From contig CAZIKB010000123.1 of assembly GCA_964539665.1 (NCBI GenBank), positions 1 through 18,870 on the forward strand: 18,870 nt of DNA. Reading direction: 5' to 3'. The translations under genes were made by a program, and so were the position numbers. Shown piece after piece: positions 1-8,945 of the stretch. The notes beneath the pieces were generated by a model that made no database searches, was not told the origin of the DNA, and saw only the letters and a program-made list of their open reading frames with translations. Every line of letters begins with the position of its first letter. Position 1 is the first letter of the stretch. Source of the DNA: CAZIKB01 sp964539665. GTDB lineage: Bacteria > Zhuqueibacterota > Zhuqueibacteria > Oceanimicrobiales > Oceanimicrobiaceae.

Positions 1-175
1 GCGGCATAAAAAAACGCGGAGCCACCTTTTTCAACTAAAAATGGTATTGACTCGCATGCAATGTTCTCTAACTTACGCAATTAAGTATTTGTTGAATAAA
101 AACCAAATTTGAATCATTTAAAATGTGTACCACTTTCAAGGCCGCTAAGCATAACTGCTCTATTTATATCCGTAC

Positions 176-673
176 TTACTTTGTTCTACTGAAAGAGCGA
201 GTTGTTACAACCGGTGCATCAGCCGGATAAGACAAGTAAGTGAGAATAAGAGTGTTTTCTTCAATTCGATAAGTGCAATCTTCAAAAATGCTACCATACG
301 GATAGGGGCGTATCACAGTTGGACCTGGATTACTATAAAAACTGTCCCATGTTTTTAATGAATGTGGACTAAAGATTAACTTGTTGTTTTCGATACGATA
401 TGTACCATCTGTTTCTAACCAGGCTGATATACTTTGCGAGCCGCTCCTTGGATATACACCATAGTTGGTAATTTTACGGATAAATGTTAAGTCGTGTTTG
501 AAAGACAGTTTTACAACATAACGCCCTCCGCTTGAGATATTCTCAGAAAATTCCCAACTACAAAGGAGTTCCAGATAAGCACGAAGCTCTGTCAGGGAGT
601 GATCGCAGCCAAAATACAATAAAATAGCAACGGCAGAAACAACCATCTTTGGTATGACATGTCGCTTTTCCAT
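176..673 (-). CDS. small probable lipoprotein, lipocalin-like beta protein
   Basis: A 165-residue protein of unknown function. The N-terminus has basic residues, a hydrophobic stretch (about residues 9-22) and a Cys at 23 in the context LLYFGC, which suggests a lipoprotein signal, although Tyr/Phe at -3/-2 are not consensus. The mature part has no helix-rich segments and alternates short hydrophobic strands. The phrases 'GTYRIENNKLIF' (about residues 90-101) and 'CTYRIEENTLIL' (about 133-144) are an internal near-repeat of the kind seen in lipocalin-like lipoproteins, where a folded barrel reports 'GTYxIxxNxLxL'. The start is supported by GGGAG eight bases upstream. It lies 89 bases downstream of the repeat-protein gene and may be its own unit. 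The lipocalin-like call is inference from pattern only; no ligand can be proposed. Confidence 0.75.
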   Translation of the reverse strand: MEKRHVIPKMVVSAVAILLYFGCDHSLTELRAYLELLCSWEFSENISSGGRYVVKLSFKHDLTFIRKITNYGVYPRSGSQSISAWLETDGTYRIENNKLIFSPHSLKTWDSFYSNPGPTVIRPYPYGSIFEDCTYRIEENTLILTYLSYPADAPVVTTRSFSRTK

Positions 674-762
674 GATACTAACTCCCGTGTAACTCTCCTA
701 ATAGTTCATAATTCGGATAGGGATATTAACTTACTTCTAATCCCTTAATGATGTGCGAGAAT

Positions 763-3474
763 CTATTTGATTTTTACCATTTTTTTCACTTGAACAAAAT
801 ACTCAGTTACTAATTTATAGAAATAAATCCCACTTGCGGTCTCCGTTCCAGAAGAATTCTTTCCGTCCCATACTGTTAAATGGAATCCAGCAGGCTTGAA
901 TTCATCCATCAAATCTTTTATCTCCCGGCCAAGAATATCGTGGACAGTAATTCTGACATGAGTAGCTTTGGGTAATGCAAACTTAATACGGGTCACAGGA
1001 TTGAAAGGATTCGGGTAGTTCTGCAGAAGCGCGTGGTTTGTTGGAATCTCTGTTGCCACAGTACTGTTGACACCTGTAATTTCAAACGAGATAACATTTG
1101 CAAAAATATCCCAGTCCGTTTCGGGATTCTCTTTATTTGACCATGTTGAATACAATCTTCCGTGTTTAAAGACAATTGCCGGCTTAAGCGGCGAGTCTTT
1201 TCCTCGGTCTTGGTTAATTTTAAAAACAGGACTGATTACCGCATTTTTATTGTCATACAATTGACCATAAATATCATAAAAGTCATTTCGATCTTCTTGC
1301 CAGGCAACAACAAATCTGCTGTCGTTATCCACTCCAAGGGCTAAACTGCTTTCCAGGTTGCTAACGGATAGCGTTGTTACTCTAATATTAGCACCAAAAG
1401 CAATACCATCAACATTAAAACGCTGAACACAAATTTCATAAGAATCATCAAGTTGCTCCATCCAGGCAATCACAAAATTGCCGGATTGGTCAATATCAAT
1501 TACCGGGCTCAATTGTACTTTATTCGTACTATCTATGTTCATTTTTACATTTGCACCTTTGGAGAACCCATATGTGTCATAGCGCTGGAAATAAATTTCA
1601 GAATCACCATTTCGTTTATCCTGCCAAACAACAATACTGTTGCCGAGAACATCCATTGCAATCCCGGGCGCATATTGAAACGTTGAGCCAGCATCATCGT
1701 TGACTTTAAAATTAGCTTCAACAACATTTCCGTTGGCGTCAAAACGTTGGGCGTAAATATCAGAATGTTGATTACGGTAATCCTGCCACACCACGAGAAA
1801 ATTGCCCTTTTCATCCATTCCAATATCCGGTTTATTTTTCCAACTGCGGGCCGGGTCATCATCTATCCTAAAATTTGAACCAATCGCAGCTCCAGCCGCA
1901 TCGAAACGTTGGGCGTATATCTCCGCTTTTTTGTTTCGGTAATCCCGCCAGACAATCACTTCATTACCCTTGTCATTCACGGCAATTCTTGAATCGTACT
2001 GATGATTGAAATCTGCTGCTTCATCATTTACTATTATATTAGAAGCTACAGGCAGGCCATTTTCATCAAAACGTTGGGAGAAAATATCCATATTGTCGTT
2101 TCGGGTATCTTCCCATGCAAATAAAAAATTACCATTACCACTTACGCCAATAGCTGGGCATTTTTGGTCGCTTCGCCCGGCACCAGGATTTATTGTTAAC
2201 AGATAGAAGTTCGATCCTATTTTGGTGCCATGAGAATTATAACGTTGGGCAAGAAATTTTGGATTTCCTCCCATTGTTTCCCAGTAAATAAGAAGATTGC
2301 CATTGGTATCTAATGTAACATTTGCTGAATTGTAACTAACTGTGTTTGGCGATTCATTCACTTTTATTTGTGTGCCCAAAGCCGTTCCAGTAGAATCATA
2401 ACTTTGGGCGTAGAGATAGCGATTATCATCCTGATCAGTTAAATACCACACAATTATAAAGTTACCAAAGCTATCTGAACCAACAACAGGATATTCGTGG
2501 AATTTTCCTGAAACCTGGTTATCCACTCTAAAATCAGCTCCACGCGCAGTACCAGTATTATCATAAGCCTTAGCGTTAATCCCGACAGATTGTTCCCATA
2601 CGATCATAAAATAACCGTTTCTGTTGATGCTGACTTTTGGCTTATATTTGTAACTTTCTCGATCATCGTCACTAACCCTGAAAGCGCTACCAATAACTTG
2701 CCCGAAAGAGTCATATCGTTTAGCATTGATCTCGTTGTGCCCTTTATATATTTCCCAAGCAATCACCAAACCGCCTTCATCATTCAGGGCAATATCAAAA
2801 TTGTATAACTCCCGACCTGTTGCAACCTTTTCATTAGAATCCAGAAAATTGCCTGCATCATCAAAACGCTGCATGTAAATAGTCTCAATTTCCGAGTCAT
2901 TCAATGAAACCATCCATACGATTATAAAAGTTCCTTTTCTATCCATGCTGATTAAGGGGGTCTCGTGATCATCGTTTCCCAAATTGTCGTTAATTTGAAT
3001 ATTGGGTCCGAGAGCCTGCCCATTCCGATCAAAACGTTGGATGTAGATATCTGCATCCCGTTCCTCAGGAAAATCACTCCACCGATAATCCTGCCACACA
3101 ATAACAAAATTTCCAGCGTTATTCACGGCAACGTTAGGGTGTGTAGATGCACTGACTTTTTCATTATCATTTACTTTTATTATAGGTCCTAATACTCTGC
3201 CATTACTATCAAAAAGTTGAACAAAAATGTTCGAATATCCATGATGATCATTGTGTGAAAATCGATTTTCCCAAACCAGAATGAATGATCCGTCGTATCG
3301 CATTATTAATTTTGAGTTAACAAAATTACCATAATCATATTTAGCAAATATTTCATTGACCTGAAAGTCAGAAATGAGATATTCTTGCGCCAGAGTATCT
3401 ACATGAGAAAATACAACAATTATCAAAATAATTGTCGAATGGTATACCAAAACACCTTTATTGTTAGAATTCAT
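763..3474 (-). CDS. secreted repeat protein (propeller-like units) with type IX sorting-type C-terminal domain
   Basis: A 903-residue secreted protein. Residues 1-29 are a signal peptide ending TLA before Gln30. Residues of about 35-794 are a run of about 14 units of 50-60 residues, each with the core 'GNFxIxWxDxRN...DIYxQRFDxxGxxxGxNxxVNDD'. Tandem beta-units of this size usually fold as beta-propeller blades. Residues 816-903 form a FlgD-Ig-like/Por-secretion-type tail, with QNYPNPFNP at its start, then VHDILGRE, WDGKNSSG, ASGIYFYK and a basic end. In Bacteroidota and relatives, such tails direct type IX export and surface attachment. GGAGGG lies four bases before the ATG. It is the last gene of a probable three-gene operon, 51 bases after the barrel gene. 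The binding partner is unknown. The surface location is family knowledge; the propeller fold is inference. Confidence 0.9.
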   Translation of the reverse strand: MNSNNKGVLVYHSTIILIIVVFSHVDTLAQEYLISDFQVNEIFAKYDYGNFVNSKLIMRYDGSFILVWENRFSHNDHHGYSNIFVQLFDSNGRVLGPIIKVNDNEKVSASTHPNVAVNNAGNFVIVWQDYRWSDFPEERDADIYIQRFDRNGQALGPNIQINDNLGNDDHETPLISMDRKGTFIIVWMVSLNDSEIETIYMQRFDDAGNFLDSNEKVATGRELYNFDIALNDEGGLVIAWEIYKGHNEINAKRYDSFGQVIGSAFRVSDDDRESYKYKPKVSINRNGYFMIVWEQSVGINAKAYDNTGTARGADFRVDNQVSGKFHEYPVVGSDSFGNFIIVWYLTDQDDNRYLYAQSYDSTGTALGTQIKVNESPNTVSYNSANVTLDTNGNLLIYWETMGGNPKFLAQRYNSHGTKIGSNFYLLTINPGAGRSDQKCPAIGVSGNGNFLFAWEDTRNDNMDIFSQRFDENGLPVASNIIVNDEAADFNHQYDSRIAVNDKGNEVIVWRDYRNKKAEIYAQRFDAAGAAIGSNFRIDDDPARSWKNKPDIGMDEKGNFLVVWQDYRNQHSDIYAQRFDANGNVVEANFKVNDDAGSTFQYAPGIAMDVLGNSIVVWQDKRNGDSEIYFQRYDTYGFSKGANVKMNIDSTNKVQLSPVIDIDQSGNFVIAWMEQLDDSYEICVQRFNVDGIAFGANIRVTTLSVSNLESSLALGVDNDSRFVVAWQEDRNDFYDIYGQLYDNKNAVISPVFKINQDRGKDSPLKPAIVFKHGRLYSTWSNKENPETDWDIFANVISFEITGVNSTVATEIPTNHALLQNYPNPFNPVTRIKFALPKATHVRITVHDILGREIKDLMDEFKPAGFHLTVWDGKNSSGTETASGIYFYKLVTEYFVQVKKMVKIK
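1107..3370 (-). repeat. about 14 tandem coding repeats, 50-60 codons each
   Basis: Coding repeats within the 903-residue protein. Each unit carries an 'IVWQDYRN'-type strand followed by 'DIYAQRFDANG'-type and 'GxNFxVNDD'-type strands. The central units (about residues 430-640) are closest to one another. The first, third, fourth, fifth and last units are more degenerate, and the last lacks the QRFD segment. Boundaries are approximate because the units were counted by eye. Confidence 0.8.
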
Positions 3475-3525
3475 TTTCCCTCCAAGTTAGAATATCAATG
3501 ATATTCAAAATTATTGTATTGCCAT

Positions 3526-5358
3526 TTACCAAAATTTGGGACTAAGATTCAGGTTAATCCACCATTGCACTTCTCGTAATTTTGTTCCGTCGTTAGTTTT
3601 GATAAAATGGGGTGTCATCATAAAACGCACCTGGTAATGCCTGGAGGGTGAAATAGTCACACCCGCTAACACTGTTGTTGTTATATCACTTCGTGTGGTT
3701 CCCTGATATGTGAAATCATAGCCATTTGGGCTTTGAAGTATTCGGTATGTTTCATCTGAATCAGGAGATTGTTTTTCCAGAAAATCAACAACTCTGCTTG
3801 AATTATCTTTTTTGTACCACCATCCAGTTAGACGCTGGTTAACTCCAAAATGAAGTTCCATAAAATTAGAAATCTGTTGATTTATTAAAACAGGCAACTG
3901 AATACTCATGACATCCATCTTAAAATCCCAGTTAAGACGGCTCCTTTCTTCAAATTTATTAAAAGCCTGATCATCGGAGTTAGTATCAAACTGTCGCGAC
4001 TCTGAAAAACTATAGAGTGAAATATCTTCTGAGGTTTGAATTTTACGCATATAGGCATCAAATATTAAACAGAAATTTAAACGAGTTTTTCTAAAAACAT
4101 TCCATTGCATGGCCGCTCCAAATCGGTGAGAAAAATCAAAATGACTTCCAGTTCCGAAACGAATTTCTTGATATGCAGAACTAGCTTCCGAGCCTGACAT
4201 AAATAATGCACCCTCATTGTAGGAATGGCTATATGAAGTATCATGTTCAATTGAATGTAGTGATATGTTTACGCTTTGACGCAGGTGTCGGTAATAAAAA
4301 CTCCACTTATGCCTGGGACTCCAATGTGCCTTGACGTTCATTCCGGCATAGATCGTCCGGCCACTGTGATCCAATAATTGGTCACTAAGTCCTGCGCTGA
4401 AATAATAATTCCAGTTTGAGCCAACATTGATGCCGCCTTCTTCAACAATCTGGTGAGAATTCACGTCAAAATTTTGAACAGCTTTTCCTTTAAGATAGCC
4501 ACCCATGACGCCGGCAATAACCTTATTAGAAAATTTATAATTGAAACCAGCCGAGATGTCCCAATGGTTATAATTATAATTTCTCTTGTTCTCAAATTCT
4601 ATAGATGAAATATCAGATGAACTGATACTCCCATCCTGCTTAAAAAGCATCCGGCTAAGACGCATGGCAAAATCTAAATGCGGTATAACCTCAAACCCGG
4701 TGAGCAGGCTAAAAAAACGACCCTCGTGCTTCAGATTGTCTAATTCTCCAAGATCATCATACCGTAAATTTTGTGTATAAAATGAACGAATACCAACAAA
4801 GCTATAACCCAGCACGGATTGATAGGTGTCTTGTACAGGATTGAAATACGGCTCGTTTTCATAGATTATTTGATACGTCGCTCCAATTGAAAATCTACCC
4901 AATTTGCTGCCAAAAGGACGCAACAAGTATGCGCCTGATAATTTAGGTTCATGTCGTTTTATGCTGACTCCTTGCGGAATTGAACACTTATTGGCTATGT
5001 CGCTTCTGAATTTGTTGTTAATCCACGGTACATAACAATTGAAATTATTAGTTTTGATATCACGATTATGATTTTCCCTGAAATCCAAATAAATATAATT
5101 ATTACTTAGTGAATCTGTAACTAAAAAGGCTGGATTAATGTGTAAATTCAGTAACTGCTCATCAATTAGCCCGGGTGTCGCGCTGCCAAAACCACCGAAA
5201 CCGAAAGGATTTAGATAATTGGGCTTAAATTGATATATGTTATGTTCAAATGATTTTTCAATAGTTGATTTTAACGGAGCGGAATAAACAGACTGTCCGT
5301 AACCTGAACTGTAATTAAGCAATATAATAATACTGAGTATAATGGAAGATCTCATCAT
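3526..5358 (-). CDS. large outer-membrane beta-barrel protein, function unknown
   Basis: A 610-residue protein with a signal peptide (about residues 1-21, cleaved before Gln22). After it comes a Gly/Phe-rich turn (NPFGFGGFGSATPG, about 50-63) and an 'INPAFL' motif (about 74-79) that recalls the NPAG region of FadL/OmpP1-type barrels. The rest is alternating polar/hydrophobic strands with many aromatic residues, and the chain ends in ...LSPKFW. A terminal aromatic residue is the usual sign for barrel assembly. At 610 residues it is longer than PorP/SprF-type partners (about 300), so I do not assign it there. The start has two consecutive ATG codons; GGGGAG lies four to seven bases upstream, so either could be used. 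It starts 17 bases after the VIT/VWA gene ends, so the two are almost certainly co-transcribed. The cargo or ligand is not known. Confidence 0.85.
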   Translation of the reverse strand: MMRSSIILSIIILLNYSSGYGQSVYSAPLKSTIEKSFEHNIYQFKPNYLNPFGFGGFGSATPGLIDEQLLNLHINPAFLVTDSLSNNYIYLDFRENHNRDIKTNNFNCYVPWINNKFRSDIANKCSIPQGVSIKRHEPKLSGAYLLRPFGSKLGRFSIGATYQIIYENEPYFNPVQDTYQSVLGYSFVGIRSFYTQNLRYDDLGELDNLKHEGRFFSLLTGFEVIPHLDFAMRLSRMLFKQDGSISSSDISSIEFENKRNYNYNHWDISAGFNYKFSNKVIAGVMGGYLKGKAVQNFDVNSHQIVEEGGINVGSNWNYYFSAGLSDQLLDHSGRTIYAGMNVKAHWSPRHKWSFYYRHLRQSVNISLHSIEHDTSYSHSYNEGALFMSGSEASSAYQEIRFGTGSHFDFSHRFGAAMQWNVFRKTRLNFCLIFDAYMRKIQTSEDISLYSFSESRQFDTNSDDQAFNKFEERSRLNWDFKMDVMSIQLPVLINQQISNFMELHFGVNQRLTGWWYKKDNSSRVVDFLEKQSPDSDETYRILQSPNGYDFTYQGTTRSDITTTVLAGVTISPSRHYQVRFMMTPHFIKTNDGTKLREVQWWINLNLSPKFW

Positions 5359-5375
5359 AATACTCCCCTTTTTCC

Positions 5376-7730
5376 TTAATTCAACTTAATCATTTTTTTC
5401 ACCTGAACAGAGCGATCCGCTATTAACCTGTAAAAATAAACTCCGCTCGCTGCCTCAACTCCAATAGAATTTCTGCCATCCCATTCTGTCACATAAGAGC
5501 CTGTCGGTATGAATTCGTTGACTAATACTCTCACCTGCCGCCCGAGGATATCATATACTGTAATTGTAACCTGCGTATCCCGCGTTAGTAAAAACGGAAT
5601 AGTCGTCAGTGGATTAAATGGATTGGGATAATTCTGAAAAAGGACAAAATCATCGGGATTGCCGGTATATGCCTTACCTGGTTCATGAACCTTATAAGCT
5701 AAATTATCAAAGATAACTACGACATTCTTGCCAAGAGCAAAATATGGACCCAGTTCTGGCTGGTTTATCACTAATTCAAAATAATCATCGCTCGCGAACT
5801 CAACATCAAGAATCGTTTCTTCACCGAGAAATTGGGTGTCCACCCAGAAGCTGTCGCGCATAAAAAACGTTTTGTTGCCAACATAGCGGACACCATAGGA
5901 CATCACATTCCCTGGATTGTCAGCGCTTCGATAATCACCAATTCTGTTCGCATCTGCAAAAGCACTCTCACCTGTTTGATCACTCAAACCTCTGAAATTA
6001 TTCCCCGTGGGGGTATCTTCCAAAATTAGAAAAGAGGTGTATGGAGTGATGATGCCATAACGCTTACCCAAAACGATAATTTCATCTATGAGCTCCTGAG
6101 TTTCTCCATTAAGACGAATTTCATTTAATAAGTAGCCCACCTTGCGTGTGGCCCATAAACGGGGTATAAAATCATTCTCTTTATTCTGTGCTGGAAATTC
6201 AGTGCCATGTTGAAATATTTTTTCATTGTTATTGACGTCTCCCGTAAGTGTAATGGTTGTGTTACCGCTATTGTTGTATCTGCCTAATTCAATTATCTGC
6301 GAGCCTTTAAAGAGGTCTGGCAGCTCTTTGGGGAAATGGTCATAAACCGCTATATTCCCATAATCTAAAGATAAATTAGACAAAACTGGATTTTTTATCT
6401 TGCTGACAAAAGAAGATACAGCAACCTCAATATTTTCATCGGGACTGACATAAGTGGAAACGCCATAATTTTCTTCTGAGAGCTTATCTAAGAGATGGGT
6501 ATTAACATCATAGCCCACGCCAAAAACAAACAGACGGGCATTATAATTATTAGCGTTTTTGACATTTTGTTGAATCAGCTCGTTTTCAGTCACTCCAACA
6601 GTTGGCCTCCCATCTGTCAAAAAAATCACCATGTTTGCAAGACTGTCTTCTTTTGTCATAATTAACGCTGTAAGCAAAGCCTCGTTAATATTTGTACCTC
6701 CGCCTGCCTGGAATCTTTCGATATAATCTAACGCACTTTGACTGTTCTCCGAATTAGCCGTAATCGGCTCGGCCTTAAATTGACGGGCATCGCTGCTGTA
6801 ATCAATAATGTTAAACACATCACCCGGATTCAAATTGTTGACACAAAACCGCAGCGCTTCTTTGGCTTGCTGGATTTTACTGCCGGACATACTGCCTGAA
6901 CGATCTAAAACAAAAAGCATCCGTTTTTTAACCACCTCTGATTCTTCGACTTCAAATTTAGGGGCGGCCATAAACAGGTAAAATCCATCCTCTACCGCAT
7001 CATTGTAAGCCAGAACATTCATGCCAATGTCATCTGCAGAAATCGTGTAATAAAGAATGAAATCTCTGTCTGGTTTAACATTTTCATCGGTGTAATTAAT
7101 GGCGGCATTGAAATCATCGCTCTTTTGAACGACAATTGGGTGCGAGGGTGAGTAGATGGTTTTTATTGGATTAGACGAGTTCAGGATTACACTCACGGAA
7201 ACATCTTCCAGGGGATTGAAAGAAAATTTCTCGGTGCTCAAAGGGTACAGATAGCGGTAAATGTCTGAATCGTAGGACAAAAGCTCGGAATAAGAAATCT
7301 TAATCCTTTTTTCGCCATTTGCTAAAATCGGGTAAACACGTGCCCGGAATAGCCCTCTGCCGACATATTCTAACAACGCAGGATCAAGATTCCTGCGGAC
7401 AATGCTCTCGTAAATGGCGTGCGCTGAATCGGCATTCAATACTTCTGCGTGCAATTCCTTGTCATCAACGAACATGGAAAAGCTTGTGAACGATGCATCT
7501 TTTGGCAGCGGAAAAATATAAACCGCCTCAATGCTATCGACTCCAGAATTATTGATGAAGACCTGATCAATTTCAGTATGCGCGACCTGGTCTTTGATGT
7601 TTACTGTCACATGATGGTATTTCACTGACATATTCACCCCCGGCGGCGGAATAATAATTCCATCAGCAAAAACTAATGTCGAAAAATACAGCACTGCCGC
7701 CATCACAAAAAGTATTAACTGCTTTTTCAT
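5376..7730 (-). CDS. secreted VIT and von Willebrand factor A domain protein with type IX sorting-type C-terminal domain
   Basis: A 784-residue protein. The signal peptide is residues 1-22 (VFA, then Asp23). Residues of about 28-155 are a VIT domain, the inter-alpha-trypsin-inhibitor N-terminal fold, with FPLPKDASFTSF and VYPILANGEKRIKISY. Residues of about 271-440 are a VWA domain with a complete metal-binding site: Asp276-x-Ser278-x-Ser280, Thr346 in GGGTN and Asp373 in LTDGRPT. 'RYGIITPYTSFLILED' (about 557-571) is the conserved segment downstream of VWA in VIT/VWA proteins. Residues of about 697-784 are a FlgD-like tail with QNYPNPFNP, VYDILGRQ and ASGVYFYR. AGGAGGT lies just upstream of the ATG. 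It is the first gene of a probable operon with a barrel and a second protein carrying the same tail. Such proteins bind other proteins in a metal-dependent way; the partner here is unknown. Confidence 0.93.
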   Translation of the reverse strand: MKKQLILFVMAAVLYFSTLVFADGIIIPPPGVNMSVKYHHVTVNIKDQVAHTEIDQVFINNSGVDSIEAVYIFPLPKDASFTSFSMFVDDKELHAEVLNADSAHAIYESIVRRNLDPALLEYVGRGLFRARVYPILANGEKRIKISYSELLSYDSDIYRYLYPLSTEKFSFNPLEDVSVSVILNSSNPIKTIYSPSHPIVVQKSDDFNAAINYTDENVKPDRDFILYYTISADDIGMNVLAYNDAVEDGFYLFMAAPKFEVEESEVVKKRMLFVLDRSGSMSGSKIQQAKEALRFCVNNLNPGDVFNIIDYSSDARQFKAEPITANSENSQSALDYIERFQAGGGTNINEALLTALIMTKEDSLANMVIFLTDGRPTVGVTENELIQQNVKNANNYNARLFVFGVGYDVNTHLLDKLSEENYGVSTYVSPDENIEVAVSSFVSKIKNPVLSNLSLDYGNIAVYDHFPKELPDLFKGSQIIELGRYNNSGNTTITLTGDVNNNEKIFQHGTEFPAQNKENDFIPRLWATRKVGYLLNEIRLNGETQELIDEIIVLGKRYGIITPYTSFLILEDTPTGNNFRGLSDQTGESAFADANRIGDYRSADNPGNVMSYGVRYVGNKTFFMRDSFWVDTQFLGEETILDVEFASDDYFELVINQPELGPYFALGKNVVVIFDNLAYKVHEPGKAYTGNPDDFVLFQNYPNPFNPLTTIPFLLTRDTQVTITVYDILGRQVRVLVNEFIPTGSYVTEWDGRNSIGVEAASGVYFYRLIADRSVQVKKMIKLN

Positions 7731-7852
7731 TTTTAACCTCCTAAAATATATTTAAACATAATTTTTAACTTTATTTAACTAAGGCATGAAATTTAGATTT
7801 CTTAACCTCGAGTGACACCCGTCATTTATTTTACATTACACCGAGCGATTTT

Positions 7853-8824
7853 CTACTCAGGGTTCGGCTGACCATAAATCAAATAAACAGCGACTGCCTT
7901 CGCACTATCTTTCAATTCACTAAAAATAAATATATTTTCATAGTAAGATTCATTTTCTTTTAAAAAATTCTGCACTGCAATTAAACGTTCGTCACGTAAA
8001 ATTATATCTGTTTCAGAAATTTGCGTCAAGTCGAAACCAAAATCCTGCGGCCAGTAACTTACTGGATAACGTCGCAAAGGATAAAAATTACTGCCAATAT
8101 TTTGTACATCAACTCCAGTCCAGGAGACCATAATTTCATAAAGATAATCATTCTCCCAAAATAATGGTGGTGTATTGACATTTTTTTGGTGGATTTCTAA
8201 GAAATAACTAAATATCTTCGTAGTGACCTCAGATCCCTCATGATAAACTTCATTCCTGAAGCTGTCTTCTAATTTAATATTGTCAGAAAAAGGCCAATCT
8301 TGAATAATAAATTCTGTGGTAATCAATAGAGTCCCGGCATCTGGATTGGAAAAAATAATCATATTTGTTTCGTGAAACGTTTCAAGTAAAATTTTTAATT
8401 TTTGTGGATAATTAGCCCCACCTTCTACATTAATTGTTTTTGTTTTACTCTCCGTCATGTATGTTATGGTATAAAAGAATCCATCCTTAATCGGATGTGA
8501 CGGCTTATATTCATTCTTTAGTTTGAAGTAATCTGCTTTATCAAAATTCCTTTTAAAACTTTCTAATTCAATCCCGGTCATTTGATAATGAATAATGAAT
8601 TCTCTATCATAAGCATGATGGTTTAGTTTGACCAAACCATTTTCATCGATGGATGTTTTCTCCCAAATTCCTGCCAATCCACCTGAGATGGAATATTCTA
8701 TAATTGCAGGCGTTGGATAGTCAAATGGATTATTGAATATTCCGCAACTTAATAATAAGAGAAAAGATGTGCATATCGCTACTAGCAGTGATAATACTCT
8801 AACATAAGTTAGTTTTAAATTCAT
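7853..8824 (-). CDS. lipoprotein with emfourin-like N-terminal domain
   Basis: A 323-residue lipoprotein. A longer reading from 8863 exists, but GAGGAAG sits five bases before the ATG at 8824 and the signal peptide begins there, so I use 8824. The signal ends LLLLSC (Cys27). Residues of about 41-152 follow the layout of emfourin, the inhibitor of protealysin-type M4 metalloproteases: 'IEYSISGGLAGIW' (SGG at 47-49), an 'ELESFKRNFDKADYFKL' helix-strand (about 86-102), 'DGFFYTITY' (about 114-122), then 'YPQKLKILLETF' (about 139-150). The C-terminal half (about 153-323) is unlike anything I recognise. It stands alone, 122 bases before the VIT/VWA gene. The emfourin link is pattern recognition without alignment, so inhibitory activity is inference. 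Confidence 0.8.
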   Translation of the reverse strand: MNLKLTYVRVLSLLVAICTSFLLLLSCGIFNNPFDYPTPAIIEYSISGGLAGIWEKTSIDENGLVKLNHHAYDREFIIHYQMTGIELESFKRNFDKADYFKLKNEYKPSHPIKDGFFYTITYMTESKTKTINVEGGANYPQKLKILLETFHETNMIIFSNPDAGTLLITTEFIIQDWPFSDNIKLEDSFRNEVYHEGSEVTTKIFSYFLEIHQKNVNTPPLFWENDYLYEIMVSWTGVDVQNIGSNFYPLRRYPVSYWPQDFGFDLTQISETDIILRDERLIAVQNFLKENESYYENIFIFSELKDSAKAVAVYLIYGQPNPE

Positions 8825-8829
8825 TTTTT

Positions 8830-8836
8830 CTTCCTC
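8830..8836 (-). promoter_or_regulatory. ribosome binding site that decides the 8824 start
   Basis: Minus-strand GAGGAAG is separated by five bases from the ATG at 8824-8822. It lies inside the longer reading from 8863, which has no comparable site and would place charged residues before the signal peptide. Confidence 0.75.
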
Positions 8837-8870
8837 ATCCCATTTACATATTTTCAAATTCAATTATGGC

Positions 8871-8944
8871 TTTGTTGATTAATCCAGATTTAACCTTGCG
8901 AAGGCTAAGAATCAAAACCTTCGCAAGGTTTGTTAATCAACGAA
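8871..8944. repeat. nested inverted repeat between two lipoprotein genes
   Basis: An inner perfect 13-base inverted pair (8892-8904 and 8918-8930, aaccttgcgaagg / ccttcgcaaggtt) is enclosed by an outer pair (8871-8882 and 8933-8944, tttgttgattaa / ttaatcaacgaa, one G-U position). It begins one base beyond the stop codon of the cysteine-rich lipoprotein gene. No T-run follows in the direction of transcription, so it is not a classic terminator. The inner right arm resembles the arm of the element at 11100-11114 (aaccttcg[ca/gg]aggtt). Confidence 0.85.
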
Positions 8945-8945
8945 G

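Noticed and set aside
1545..1862. 105-residue minus-strand reading frame inside the repeat protein
   Set aside because: It is an out-of-frame shadow of the repetitive coding sequence and has no signal peptide or recognisable domain.
763..7730. Type IX secretion machinery genes
   Set aside because: Only cargo-type tails are present; none of the barrel or lipoprotein genes could be matched to a known core component.
8825..8863. Longer N-terminus for the emfourin-like lipoprotein
   Set aside because: It would put charged residues before the signal peptide, and the ribosome site lies inside it.
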